Origin: Anaerolineae bacterium
Lineage (GTDB): Bacteria; Chloroflexota; Anaerolineae; Aggregatilineales; Phototrophicaceae
Direction of reading: 5' to 3'
NCBI GenBank assembly: GCA_020849765.1
Contig: JADLAY010000080.1
Coordinates: forward strand, 60,463-124,462
Length of the DNA: 64,000 bases
Part shown: positions 27,511 to 36,379 of the stretch, in pieces
Position numbering within the stretch: position 1 is the first letter of the stretch
How the letters are laid out: each line of letters starts with the position of its first letter
The notes under the pieces: model-generated
Told to the model about the DNA's origin: nothing
Database searches by the model: none
Seen by the model: the letters and a program-made list of their open reading frames with translations, nothing else
Position numbers and translations under genes: made by a program

Positions 27511-27597
27511 GGACTTGCCTCACTTTGGTTGGCATCTCAGCCGTCAAACGCTAAGGATAGCGTCAGTATAGACGGCTGGACAAGCTCCACCTGGTCT

Positions 27598-28653
27598 CTA
27601 CGTCCGACTGCGACTGTGAGTATTCAGCGCGACAGCAGATGCGTTTGGACCGAGTGACAGCACCGGCGTATCCGCACTGCTGTCGGTCAGATGCGTGAAC
27701 AGGTCATCCAGCACCTTGTTCGCGAGCAGATAGGTTTGTGCGCGCCACCAGTAAGGCCCGACATAGTACACACGCCCCGCCTCGACGGCTGACAGTGCCC
27801 CCCAGACCGCATTTTCCTGGAATGCTGCCATGGCGGCGTTTTCCGTTTCGAGGGTTTCCGGGTCTGTCGTCGCATAGGTGAAGACAAAGATGGCATCGGC
27901 ATCCGCAAGATCGAATCGTTCTTCAGAAATCTGAACCCAGCGCTGCTCACCATACCGCTCTATGGCCGCTTCGCCGCTCAGGGCCTGCGATTCCGGGCGG
28001 GATAAGCCCGCATCGGCGACGACCACACCCGGCGCGGTGTCCTCCAGCCACAAATAGGTTCCATAGGAGCTGGTGCCAATGATTGAAACTTCAGCGTCCT
28101 CATCGAATGCCGCCTTGAATTCAGCGATGCGCGCTTCATAGTTGGCCAGCATGTCGGCATAGAGATCTTCAGTGCCGAGAACCGCACTCCAGAATTCCAT
28201 GCTGAGCCGCCAGTCATTGTCGATCCCGGCAACCGGCATCACTATCGGCGCAATCTCACGACCCGTCTCGACATCGATGTCGCCATCGACCGCCAGAATC
28301 AGGTCAGGCGCGACCACCAGGGTGGCTTCCAAACTCGCCGGGTAGTAGCCCGTGTCGGCGATTTCCTCAAGCACGGGCGCGAGTTCGGGCAGCAGCACGG
28401 GCACTTCCTCATGCAGCCAGCCCGCTGTGCCGACCACTTGTTTACCAGACAGCAGCGCGCTCTCAAGCGCTGAAAGCTCTAGCGCGACAATGCGCTGAGG
28501 ATCTTCCGGTATGCATATCGGATCGCCAGCCAGATATTCATGGTCAAAGAGACGCAGGCCATCTCCGCAGTCGGCTGTGTCCTGCGCTGCGAGTGGGGTG
28601 ACACTCGCCAGCAGCGTCAGTATCGCCGCGATCAATACAGCCCGAAACTTCAT
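27598..28653 (-). CDS. Iron-siderophore ABC transporter substrate-binding protein
   Basis: 351 aa with a signal peptide (MKFRAVLIAAILTLLASVTPL to AAQ) and a periplasmic-binding fold of the Fe3+-siderophore/B12 type: PQRIVALELSALESALL near residue 52, VVAPDLILAVDGDIDV, and the C-terminal AGRVYYVGPYWWRA then VLDDLFTHL. It would capture a ferric chelate outside the membrane and hand it to a permease, but no permease or ATPase gene is present nearby. It is 95 bases downstream of a second member of the same family. Confidence 0.88.
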   Translation of the reverse strand: MKFRAVLIAAILTLLASVTPLAAQDTADCGDGLRLFDHEYLAGDPICIPEDPQRIVALELSALESALLSGKQVVGTAGWLHEEVPVLLPELAPVLEEIADTGYYPASLEATLVVAPDLILAVDGDIDVETGREIAPIVMPVAGIDNDWRLSMEFWSAVLGTEDLYADMLANYEARIAEFKAAFDEDAEVSIIGTSSYGTYLWLEDTAPGVVVADAGLSRPESQALSGEAAIERYGEQRWVQISEERFDLADADAIFVFTYATTDPETLETENAAMAAFQENAVWGALSAVEAGRVYYVGPYWWRAQTYLLANKVLDDLFTHLTDSSADTPVLSLGPNASAVALNTHSRSRT

Positions 28654-28748
28654 AGAACTGCTCCTCGCCAGGGCGTTTCAAGTTCAGATTAATTGACAAT
28701 GTGATGATGTTCGATGGCTAGCCTCAGAGGCTGATTCAGCCGCAGGGC

Positions 28749-29729
28749 CTACTCGGCGAAGATCGCCTCTAACTGCGGCAGCACGGCGTCGAGCGCGTAG
28801 GCCAGGCTCAGCGGCGAGCTGAAGCCGAGCGCGTTCTCCGACTGCTCGTCGAGATAGACGACGTGCCCGGCCTGCACCGCCTCAAGCTGGCTGAACAGCG
28901 GCAGGCTTTCGAGCGCATCACGGCCACCTTCGATGAACTGCAAGTTGACAATTGCAATCAGATCCTGGTCGATCAGGTCGATGCGTTCGGCGCTGACATC
29001 GGCGTAGAACGACTCCCCCGCGATCTCGACCAGCTCGTCCGGGATGACGAAGCCCAGGTCAGTAAAGAAACGGCCGCGGCTGTCCTGTGACGTGTAGAAG
29101 CCGTAGGTGCCGTCGTAGTAATACGACACGGCCACAGTCTTGCCCTCGAACTGCGGGTTGGCTTCGCGCGCGTCTTCGAACAGCGCTTCGACGTCCTCGA
29201 CCAGCGTCGCGGCTTGCTCGCTCTTGCCCAATGCATCGCCGATCTCCTGCGTGACTGCCTGCCACGGCATGCCGAAGTTGATGTAGTCGCCGCTCTGCGC
29301 AATCGTCGGCGCAATCTGCGACAGCACGTCGTACTCTTCTTGCGTAATGCCTGCCGTGACCGCGCTGATCAAATCCGGCTGTAGATCCAGGATCGCCTCG
29401 TAGTTGAGGTTGCCGAACGGCATGTTGAGCACAACCGGCTCGTCACCTTCGACCAGATCGTCCGCCCACGGGAAGATGGCGTCGTCGTCGTCGCCATACC
29501 AGTAGCGCACAGCCAGCGGCGTGACGCCCAGCGCCAGCAGAAAGTCCTGCTCGGTGTAGCCAATCGAGACGACGCGCTGCGGCGCCTCCGGGATGATCGT
29601 GCTGCCGAACTGGTGTTCAATCGTGACCGGGAACAGATCGGCTTCCTCGGTCTCCTGCGCGGCCAGCGGCGCGACGCTGACCAGCAGCGGGGCCAGCAGC
29701 AGCAAGAAGGAAAGACGGCGATGTTTCAT
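28749..29729 (-). CDS. Second iron-siderophore ABC transporter substrate-binding protein
   Basis: 326 aa. Signal peptide MKHRRLSFLLLLAPLLVSVA; then PQRVVSIGYTEQDFLLALG, LDLQPDLISAVTAGITQEEY, VAVSYYYDGTYGFYTSQDSR and a C-terminal AGHVVYLDEQSENALGFS. This is the FepB/FhuD-type fold. ATG 29729 has GAGGA at 8 bases. Sequence differs substantially from the neighbouring binding protein, so the pair is an old duplication or two separate specificities. Upstream (29730-30222) is a long spacer that may carry regulation. Confidence 0.88.
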   Translation of the reverse strand: MKHRRLSFLLLLAPLLVSVAPLAAQETEEADLFPVTIEHQFGSTIIPEAPQRVVSIGYTEQDFLLALGVTPLAVRYWYGDDDDAIFPWADDLVEGDEPVVLNMPFGNLNYEAILDLQPDLISAVTAGITQEEYDVLSQIAPTIAQSGDYINFGMPWQAVTQEIGDALGKSEQAATLVEDVEALFEDAREANPQFEGKTVAVSYYYDGTYGFYTSQDSRGRFFTDLGFVIPDELVEIAGESFYADVSAERIDLIDQDLIAIVNLQFIEGGRDALESLPLFSQLEAVQAGHVVYLDEQSENALGFSSPLSLAYALDAVLPQLEAIFAE

Positions 29730-30097
29730 GGTGATGCTCCTCATGTGGATGTGTTTCGCACGAGCCTCGGCCCGTTTTCGTCGTGATGTTGTGCGGCTCA
29801 CGTCGGAGCCAGAACAAGCTGCCTCCATCCTAGTGAGACGGACGACGAATATCCACGCAGGTGCCTTATTCCTGGATTTCAGCCGGGGAGCCGGGCGCAT
29901 GTGCCCGCTCAATCTTCATCTGTGAGACCGGTGAACGACACGCAAAAGCCGGTTTGCAGCCAGGCATGCGAGGGCAGAACATCCGACTCGCGCCCTGCAA
30001 ACACGGATTTTACCGTGCGCCGAATCGGTGCTTACGCCACGTAAAAATCAGGTTTCGCAGGGATCATGCCAGCGCTGTTATGGAGGAACAATCGATG
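29730..30097. other. Long non-coding spacer upstream of the iron-binding protein genes
   Basis: No gene is supported on either strand. Several short inverted repeats are visible (for example GAGCCGGGCGCATGTGCCCGCTC near 29887), and CCTGCAAAC/ GTTTGCAG-like segments around 29955-30005, so a structured leader for the 29729 gene is possible. I could not match it to a known riboswitch, and no Fur box was recognised. Confidence 0.4.
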
Positions 30098-30130
30098 AAA
30101 AGTCCTTCTCCCTAAATGGGGAAGGACTTT
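30098..30130 (-). terminator. Rho-independent terminator, bidirectional in form
   Basis: AAAGTCCTTC and GAAGGACTTT arms with an internal CCC/GGG extension and T-rich ends on both strands. It is placed to end the minus-strand flavodoxin operon. Confidence 0.8.
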
Positions 30131-30222
30131 GAATGAGGTTTCGCAGCCACGCCATAGATCAGGTGGTCGATGACACAGAAAACGAGCGCCGCGCGGGCGC
30201 TCGCCTCCGTATCGTCACCAGT

Positions 30223-30741
30223 TTACGCTTTTAGCGCTTCCGGCAGGCTCTGCGCCCAGGCGCGGATCGCGTTCCAGTCGCGGTGATCGCCCTCCGACCA
30301 GACGCCCGCCAGCACGCTCATGCGGAACTTGAGCCGCTCGCTGAACGACGGCACCTTGCTGATGTCGAGCACCCCGGCAAACAACCCCTCGCTGACCGGC
30401 TTGACCAGCGCGCGCACCGGCGCCAACCACGGACCGACCTGCTCGCGATAGTCGCCTTTGGTCATGGCGAGCGTCATGCAGACGAGGAAGGCGGCGAACG
30501 GCTTCCGCGCCAGCGCCGTCTGATGCGTCCGCAAGAACGTCATCGCTTCAGGCAGCCACTGCGCCCCCTGGATGGCGCTCCCGGCGACCACGGCATCGTA
30601 AGGCGTCAGATCGGTGATCTCGGCCATAGGGCGCACGTCGACCTGTGCACCGGTTTCGGTCAGGGTTTTGCCAATCGCTTCGGCCACACCGGCGGTGGCG
30701 CCGTTACGGCTGGCATAGGTGACGAGGATCTTATTCGACAT
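30223..30741 (-). CDS. Flavodoxin-domain protein (HemG-like)
   Basis: 172 aa. The FMN phosphate loop is at the N-terminus (ILVTYASRNGATAGVAEAIG), followed by DAVVAGSAIQ and a C-terminal SEGDHRDWNAIRAWAQSLP that matches menaquinone-dependent protoporphyrinogen oxidase HemG-type proteins. It may oxidise protoporphyrinogen or serve as a general electron carrier. A clear paralogue is at 32616. It is the last gene of the minus-strand run and is separated from the preceding gene by an inserted repeat element. Confidence 0.85.
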   Translation of the reverse strand: MSNKILVTYASRNGATAGVAEAIGKTLTETGAQVDVRPMAEITDLTPYDAVVAGSAIQGAQWLPEAMTFLRTHQTALARKPFAAFLVCMTLAMTKGDYREQVGPWLAPVRALVKPVSEGLFAGVLDISKVPSFSERLKFRMSVLAGVWSEGDHRDWNAIRAWAQSLPEALKA

Positions 30742-30761
30742 CAGATTGAGGTTCCTCCAAG

Positions 30762-30950
30762 AGCTAGATGAGAGGTGATCAAGATTCAGTTTCCCCGCTC
30801 TCTGCCCTCAACCCCCGGACCTTCTCACCAAGGGAGATGGGGAGAAAACTCGGCTCCGAAAGTCCCTCTCCATCAGGGAGAGGGATTTAGGGTGAGGGCA
30901 ATAAGGGCAACAACGGTTCATAAGGTTTCATGACCACCTCTCGGCTAGAT
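30762..30950. mobile_element. MITE-like element, copy 1, with 8-bp target duplications
   Basis: Element body 30770-30942 begins GAGAGGTGATCAAGA and ends with TCATGACCACCTCTC, an imperfect terminal inverted repeat. Flanks are AGCTAGAT (30762-30769) and GGCTAGAT (30943-30950), 7 of 8 identical. Inside are the hairpin CCCTCTCC-ATCA-GGGAGAGGG and the conserved GATTTAGGGTGAGGGCA. It has no coding capacity. Related copies are at 39982 and 53984, partial ones at 44511, 47481 and 55371. Confidence 0.82.
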
Positions 30951-30953
30951 GGC

Positions 30954-31640
30954 TCAGCGATAGTGCTGAGCACCGTTCGTATGTTGAATGTCGCAAGCGA
31001 AGGCGCTGATGATCGACAGCGCCAGCGCCGCCAGCCCGACCGGGATCACGATCGGCCCGACGGCGAGCAGGTAACGATTGAGCGCATGGCTGAAAAACGT
31101 CTGGATCGCGATCCAGGCGAAGTAGACGATGAACAATGACGGCCACAACGCGGCCAACCAGCGCAGCGCGCGATCGGACAGGTGCACACGCCACCAGCGG
31201 CCCGCCACGTCGATCTGCGTGGCGGCAGCAGCGGCCATCATGGCGTAGATCGGGGGCAAGAAGCCGCCGCCGACCGGCAGCAGTGCCAGCCCTAGCGCGA
31301 ACAGCAGCGGTGTGCGCCGCTCGCGCGAAATGAAGAAGGTCGCCCAGGCCAGCGCCGCCAGCCCGATCAGGATGGCGAGGCTGCCGCCGACGCGCAGGTT
31401 GGGCAGCAGCGTCATCGCGGGCCAGCAGGCGTGCGCGACCGCCTCCGGCTGGCACGGCGCGCCAATCGCATTAATCGCGATGCTGCCGGGGACAGTGGCA
31501 CCCTGGCGCAGCTCGAAGTAGCCGTGCGCCGCGCCGAGCAGCCCGGCGTAGACACCGACGACCGAGGCGGCGATGCGCGTTGCGCTCAACGGCCGCGCGC
31601 CCTCCGTGACCTGATCAGCGCAACGAGGATCAGCGTGCAT
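30954..31640 (-). CDS. Hypothetical six-TM membrane protein
   Basis: About 228 aa with roughly six hydrophobic segments (ASVVGVYAGLLGAAHGYFEL, VGGSLAILIGLAALAWATFF, LLFALGLALLPVGGGFL, WLAALWPSLFIVYFAWIA, LLAVGPIVIPVGLAALALSI). Family not recognised. ATG 31640 has AAAGGAGG 6 bases upstream; the longer frame to 31682 is rejected. Part of the minus-strand run with flavodoxins and a methyltransferase. Confidence 0.7.
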   Translation of the reverse strand: MHADPRCADQVTEGARPLSATRIAASVVGVYAGLLGAAHGYFELRQGATVPGSIAINAIGAPCQPEAVAHACWPAMTLLPNLRVGGSLAILIGLAALAWATFFISRERRTPLLFALGLALLPVGGGFLPPIYAMMAAAAATQIDVAGRWWRVHLSDRALRWLAALWPSLFIVYFAWIAIQTFFSHALNRYLLAVGPIVIPVGLAALALSIISAFACDIQHTNGAQHYR

Positions 31641-31761
31641 CGGCTCCTCCTTTCGCCTCCTCCCCTGCCAGGGTGCTGCCACCGGTTACAGTTCGCACGG
31701 CTTGCCTGGTCATCACGCTTTGTCCAGTCTCTTTCGCTGTGATCGCTGTACGCATGGCGCC

Positions 31762-32403
31762 TCACCCCATCAGGGGTTTGACGAGATTCATGGTGAAGGC
31801 GGGAAACGCGCCGAAGGTTTCGTCCACGTCGAACCCGGTTTCGTCGGCCAGCTTGCGGATGCGGCCGGGCATCTGCACGTCAGGGTCCAGGTACATCTCC
31901 GTGATCGACAGAATGCCGCCGGGCTTGAGCGCGCGGTAGATCTCGCGTAGCGCTGCCGGTTTATCTGGGATTTCGCCCAGCACCGTGACCAGAAAGGCGC
32001 GGTCGAACGTCTCCGAGTCGGTCATACCGTCGCCCGCACCTGCGTGGAGCAGGCGGACATTGGTCACGCCCTGCGCATCGAGCTTCTTCTGCACGCGGTC
32101 GAGCATCGCGATCTGCACGTCGAGCGCGATCACCTCGCCCGCTGCGCCGACGCGCTCCGCCGTCGGCAGCGTCACCCGCCCCGGCCCGCAGCCGACGTCG
32201 AGTACGCGCATCCCAGGCGCCACCTGGGCGCGGTCAAGCAGCTTCTTAGCCCCGGCCATGCCATTCATGACCGGGTTTTCGAGCAGCCAGCTCAAGTTCG
32301 ATGGGCAGGGCAGCGGCTGCTTGCGACGGCGCTGTAAGAAGATGACGCCGCCGGCCAGCGCCAGACCGATTACAACCAGGGGCGTGATGCGTTTTGCGTT
32401 CAT
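31762..32403 (-). CDS. Membrane-anchored class I SAM methyltransferase
   Basis: 213 aa. A single N-terminal helix (ITPLVVIGLALAGGVIFL) precedes a Rossmann methyltransferase with motif I VLDVGCGPGRVTL, the acidic VIALD motif II, and the post-motif YRALKPGGILSITEM typical of UbiE-like enzymes. Substrate unknown; a quinone or lipid would suit the membrane anchor. ATG 32403 with GAGG upstream is preferred to GTG 32409. The 66-residue gene before it ends 8 bases upstream. Confidence 0.85.
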   Translation of the reverse strand: MNAKRITPLVVIGLALAGGVIFLQRRRKQPLPCPSNLSWLLENPVMNGMAGAKKLLDRAQVAPGMRVLDVGCGPGRVTLPTAERVGAAGEVIALDVQIAMLDRVQKKLDAQGVTNVRLLHAGAGDGMTDSETFDRAFLVTVLGEIPDKPAALREIYRALKPGGILSITEMYLDPDVQMPGRIRKLADETGFDVDETFGAFPAFTMNLVKPLMG

Positions 32404-32410
32404 GTTCACC

Positions 32411-32611
32411 TCAGCGACGCGCGCCGCGCGCGTACGAATAGATCAGCACCAGCGGAAGCAGCCCGACAGCGCCGAACGCGATCAAACTTGTATCGGCAGC
32501 GGTGCCCGTCAGCGGCCCGGCCAGGATTCCGGCGACGGGCAGGCCTGTGCGGGCGGCAACACTGCCGCCCTTCTGCATCGGGGCACCCCGCGAACGAGTG
32601 AACTCGGCCAT
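32411..32611 (-). CDS. Small single-TM protein
   Basis: 66 aa with one hydrophobic helix (TSLIAFGAVGLLPLVLIYSY) and a basic C-terminus (ARGARR). It starts 4 bases after the flavodoxin stop and ends 8 bases before the methyltransferase start, so it fits the operon tightly although no homologue is recognised. Confidence 0.6.
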   Translation of the reverse strand: MAEFTRSRGAPMQKGGSVAARTGLPVAGILAGPLTGTAADTSLIAFGAVGLLPLVLIYSYARGARR

Positions 32612-32615
32612 GCGC

Positions 32616-33137
32616 TTACGGCGCCGTCACGGGCAGCCCGGTCGCCCAGGCGCGGATGGCGTCCCAATCGCGGTTGTCGCTCGCGCTCAGACCATGGAGC
32701 GGGCTGGCGGGCACCGCGGCCAGCAGACGATGGGCAAAGCTCAGCTTGGCCGGTTCGTACTTGCCGACGAACATCTCGACCGCCACCGGCTTGAGCCAGG
32801 CATACTGCGCCAGTTCTTTGTCGAGCTGCGCGCGTGAGCCTTCCATCTCCTTGGCGTCGGTGCTCAGCGGGCCAAGCCCGAAGATGGCGACCGGGCGCTG
32901 CACCAGTTGATTGCGGTGGATGTCGACGAAGCGATGCGCCTCCTCGTGCCACTTGCCGATGTAGAGCGGCGCGCCGAGCACGACCGCCCGATAATCGTCG
33001 AGCGAGCGCACTTCGCGCGCGGGCCGCACGTCGACGTCAGCGCCGCTTTCGCGCAGCGTGGCCGCCACGCGCTCGGCCACTTCCTGCGTCGAACCATAAC
33101 GGGTCCCGTAAGCGATCAGGATCTTGTTCAACATCAT
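32616..33137 (-). CDS. Flavodoxin-domain protein (HemG-like), second copy
   Basis: 173 aa. FMN-binding N-terminus ILIAYGTRYGSTQEVAERVA; AVVLGAPLYIGKWHEEAHRF is the second FMN loop; the C-terminal SASDNRDWDAIRAWATGLP parallels the 30223 gene. Two ATGs are adjacent at the start; AGGAGA lies upstream. Same role options as its paralogue: protoporphyrinogen oxidation with a quinone, or electron transfer. Confidence 0.87.
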   Translation of the reverse strand: MMLNKILIAYGTRYGSTQEVAERVAATLRESGADVDVRPAREVRSLDDYRAVVLGAPLYIGKWHEEAHRFVDIHRNQLVQRPVAIFGLGPLSTDAKEMEGSRAQLDKELAQYAWLKPVAVEMFVGKYEPAKLSFAHRLLAAVPASPLHGLSASDNRDWDAIRAWATGLPVTAP

Positions 33138-33184
33138 CTTCTCTCCTCAGACACTTTCGATGCATGCATGCGAGTTGACCGGCG

Positions 33185-33673
33185 TCACCTGGGCGAGCCG
33201 GTGAAGAACTTCCACATGGCGACCAGCGCGGTGATCGGCCCGGCGATCAGTTGGATGATCAGCGGAATCCTGGCGATGTCGTTCGTGATCCACGCCAGCA
33301 GGAAGCGCAGCCCTTCCGGCAGCACATCCGGCAGATGCGCGAATTCGAACGGGAACTGGATCAAGAACCAGAGTGCGCCCAACGTCATCAACACGCCGCT
33401 GAGCGCTTCGAACGGGCGCGCCATGCGCCGGTGACCGGTCACGATCTGAATGATGGCGTCGACCAGCGAGAACGACGGCGGACCAAAGAGCAAGAACGCC
33501 TCCAGCGTGCCGAACTTCTCAGTGAAGAAGCCTGTGTTCTGCGTCAGGTGCTGATTGTAGAAGCCGATCAGCAGCAGCGTCCCGGCAACGACGAACAGCT
33601 CACCCACGCGTTGGCCCAGGCCGATTTCGTCCGTGCGCCGTTCGACGGTGTTCATCGAATTGAGTGTGGTCAT
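33185..33673 (-). CDS. Hypothetical four-TM membrane protein
   Basis: 162 aa with hydrophobic segments at GELFVVAGTLLLIGFY, FLLFGPPSFSLVDAIIQIV, LSGVLMTLGALWFLIQFPF and LIIQLIAGPITALVAMWKFF. No family recognised. AAAGGGA precedes ATG 33673 at a suitable distance. Belongs to the same run. Confidence 0.65.
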   Translation of the reverse strand: MTTLNSMNTVERRTDEIGLGQRVGELFVVAGTLLLIGFYNQHLTQNTGFFTEKFGTLEAFLLFGPPSFSLVDAIIQIVTGHRRMARPFEALSGVLMTLGALWFLIQFPFEFAHLPDVLPEGLRFLLAWITNDIARIPLIIQLIAGPITALVAMWKFFTGSPR

Positions 33674-33691
33674 GGTCGTGATTCCCTTTCC

Positions 33692-34135
33692 CTAACCGTG
33701 GCTTTGGAGCGGTTCACGCGCCCCAGTACCATTGCCGTTGGATCGCGGCAGCGGCAGCCGCACTTCGAGATAGACCAGCGCGATCAGGATCATGACCTGA
33801 ACGACGCGGATGACGATGCCCCAGACCTCGAACGCGGGTGTGCGCTGCGAGGCCAGATTGAAATAGGTGTAGATGACGAAGACCTGGAGGATCGCCCCCA
33901 GAATCCAGAGCAGGCGGCGGTCATAGGCGACCAGCAGTCCCGCGCCCAGGGCGTAGGCGGCTGCCGGGGCCAGTCCCCAGGTCTGGTCGGCGTTGCCGTC
34001 GAGCACCGTCACCAGATGCAAGCCGATCAACAGATAGAGCACCGCCGTGACCGCGCACAGCCCGGCGGCCACATAGCGGATCGTCCGGCGGCGGTGGGCC
34101 GTCTCTCGCTGTGGGTCATTCGAGTATGTCGTCAT
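33692..34135 (-). CDS. Hypothetical four-TM membrane protein
   Basis: 147 aa starting MTTYSNDPQRETAHRRRT, with four helices (YVAAGLCAVTAVLYLLIGLH, GLAPAAAYALGAGLLVAY, LLWILGAILQVFVIYTYF, IVIRVVQVMILIALVYLEV). AAGGAG stands 8 bases before ATG 34135. Unknown function; coupled to the hydrolase upstream. Confidence 0.65.
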   Translation of the reverse strand: MTTYSNDPQRETAHRRRTIRYVAAGLCAVTAVLYLLIGLHLVTVLDGNADQTWGLAPAAAYALGAGLLVAYDRRLLWILGAILQVFVIYTYFNLASQRTPAFEVWGIVIRVVQVMILIALVYLEVRLPLPRSNGNGTGAREPLQSHG

Positions 34136-34180
34136 CAGGTTCTTCTCCTTATGACCGAAATTCACCACTTCATACCGGGA

Positions 34181-35524
34181 CTAGGGACGACGGCCATGGC
34201 AGCACGGCGGGCGCGTCTGCGCCATCACCGTGTCGACCATCACCTCGACGAAATGGCGCGGCTCGTCCCACAGCGGCGTGTGCTGCGAATCTTCAAACCA
34301 GATCAGCTCTTTGTGCGGCGCTTCGAGGACGGCGAAGTATTCTTCGGTCTGCGAGTTGATCGCGTTGACGTCCCAGCGCCCCTTGATCATGTAGACCGGC
34401 ACGCTTAGCTCTGTCGCCTGCGTGCGAAAGTCCAGATCCGCCAGCTGCGGGTAGACGTTGACGAACACATCCATCAGGCCGCGCAGCCAGTTGACCTTGT
34501 CGAGCTGGCCATATTCGGGCGCCAGCAGCGAGTCGAACATCAGGTTGTGGTCGATGCCTTCGCCGCGCGCGTTGGCAAACATGTAGCTGTTCTGCGGCGC
34601 AAACGCATCCATGTAGCGCCACATCATGTCCGGGCCGGAGTAGGGCGGCGGACCCACCTGACGCAGACGCTCGGCCGCCTCGGTCTGGCCGCGCTGTTCC
34701 AGGTAGTCGAGGTCGAATTCGTAGCCGAGGATGTCGTTCTCGGTCGTCGTCACCATCTGGCCGGAGCTGACGAAGGCGTAGTACATCTCCGGGTGCTGCT
34801 GCACCATCCAGATGCCGAGGATGCTGCCCCACGACTCGCCGAGGACGTAGATGCGATCCTGGCCGAAGCGTTCGCGCAGGTACGTCGTCAGCGCGATGCC
34901 GTCGTCGACAAAGCGCTGCGGCGTCAGTTCAGCCATCGGGACGGCGTTGTAGGACTTGCCCGTCCCCGGCTGATCCCAGTTGACGACGATGAAGTGCTTC
35001 TCCAACTCGCCCAGGTAGCGGCGGGTCATCACCAGTTCGCTGCCGCCTGGCCCACCGGCCAGGAACAACAGCACCGGGTTATCCAGGTTGTGGCCGCGGA
35101 TCGTGATCCACTGCTCCGAGCCGTTCAGATCGACGGTTGTCATTTCGGCGATGCTGCCGGGCAGAACCTCGCCGTCGGCACCCGTGATCGGCGGCGTGGC
35201 GGCGAACACCTGCGACAGCCAGATCGCCAGCACACTGACGATCGCGATCCCGGCGAGCGCGCCGAGAAGGACGACCGGCGTCCGTTCCAGGCGCAGCACG
35301 GCGATGACGATGCCGATGTCGGCGACGGCCAGCGCAACCGCGATCAGGGTCGGCACCGACGTGGCGACGAACAGCAGCGGGATCGGCAGCGCCAGGATCA
35401 GCGCGGCGACCACGCCCACCAGCGTCAGCACAGCGACACCGATGCGGCGCAGAATGCCGCCTGCGGAAGTCCGTGTCTCGCCTTGCAGGGGCTGTGCGGA
35501 TTGAAAAGTTGAACGTGCAGTCAT
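34181..35524 (-). CDS. Membrane-anchored alpha/beta hydrolase (proline iminopeptidase-like)
   Basis: 447 aa. Three to four N-terminal hydrophobic segments (to about residue 115) are followed by an alpha/beta hydrolase fold: oxyanion motif LAGGPGGSEL, WDQPGTGKS, nucleophile elbow LGESWGSILG, acid in KGRWDVNAI and catalytic His in EDSQHTPLWDEP. This layout resembles family S33 prolyl aminopeptidase-like enzymes, probably facing the outside. ATG 35524 is chosen since the frame upstream has no coding features. It is the first gene of the minus-strand run to 30223. Confidence 0.85.
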   Translation of the reverse strand: MTARSTFQSAQPLQGETRTSAGGILRRIGVAVLTLVGVVAALILALPIPLLFVATSVPTLIAVALAVADIGIVIAVLRLERTPVVLLGALAGIAIVSVLAIWLSQVFAATPPITGADGEVLPGSIAEMTTVDLNGSEQWITIRGHNLDNPVLLFLAGGPGGSELVMTRRYLGELEKHFIVVNWDQPGTGKSYNAVPMAELTPQRFVDDGIALTTYLRERFGQDRIYVLGESWGSILGIWMVQQHPEMYYAFVSSGQMVTTTENDILGYEFDLDYLEQRGQTEAAERLRQVGPPPYSGPDMMWRYMDAFAPQNSYMFANARGEGIDHNLMFDSLLAPEYGQLDKVNWLRGLMDVFVNVYPQLADLDFRTQATELSVPVYMIKGRWDVNAINSQTEEYFAVLEAPHKELIWFEDSQHTPLWDEPRHFVEVMVDTVMAQTRPPCCHGRRP

Positions 35525-36179
35525 GATGAAGTCTTTCGCGTAAGCCTCGTTCGAGGCGGGATACTCACTTTTTGCCCCGTGCCGGGCGCTGGCTGCCGGT
35601 CGTTTTCGGCGTCCAATGTCCCCTTGTTCGCCCCTTGGCACGGTTTCGCCCACAGACCGTGGGCATCACTTGAGTCTAGGTACGCAAAAGTGACGGCTTG
35701 AGTTGTGAAATCCATCACAAGACCTGGCGACGAAGCATGACAAGATGGGCGTGTGGTGGCCGTTTGGGCGGCGATGAAGGCGGTGAAGTCCGGTACAAAC
35801 AAAATGACGGCGCACAGGTCTGTGCGGCGTCACGACGAGCTACAAGGCCAACGCGTACGCGGCGACCGCCGAATAGACGCTCGACAGCTTGCTCGCGTTC
35901 ACGCGATCTGGTGGGGCGAATGTCACGCCAATGCCGGGGAGGGTGACGCCCCCACTGTTGAAACGTACTCGCACAGGATCGTGCATCGAGGAATGACTCC
36001 CTCGCCCGCTCTCCCCGATCAGGCGTCATGGCAATACAAACCGTAAGACGATCATCTTCAGTATGCCGGTTCCCGCCGCCCGCCGGGTAGTGACCATCGT
36101 CACACCTGCGTCGGATCATGCTCACAGGTTGGATGTGGGACGCGCGAAACCCCACCCGACGAGCGACAGCCGTCCCATC

Positions 36180-36356
36180 GGGCGCATCGTGATGCCCCCT
36201 ACGTAGGCATGGCATGTCCCCCTCCCTGCATCGCACCGCGCGCTCGCGCAGGCTCGAATCTTCTCGACCGTTCGTAGGGGTTTGGCGCTGCCAAACCCTC
36301 TGCATGCCATCACACCATACCCCGCACATTGGGCGCCTCGTGATACGCCCCTACAC
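36180..36356. repeat. Cluster of three family C palindromes
   Basis: GGGCGCATCG-TGATGCCCCCTAC (36180-36202), GTAGGGGTTTGGC-GCTGCCAAACCCTC (36274-36300) and GGGCGCCTCG-TGATACGCCCCTAC (36331-36356). The middle one is a different stem enclosed by the same GTAGGGG end. Confidence 0.65.
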
Positions 36357-36379
36357 AGACGTGGCATGTCCCCACCGTA

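Noticed and set aside
29860..30060. Riboswitch (cobalamin or similar) upstream of the iron-binding protein genes
   Set aside because: Some inverted repeats are present, but the conserved cores of known classes could not be found. A covariance-model search would decide.
35715..36329. 205-codon minus-strand frame in the 35.5-36.5 kb spacer
   Set aside because: Runs through palindromic repeats and has Cys/Arg-rich random-like composition with no family resemblance.
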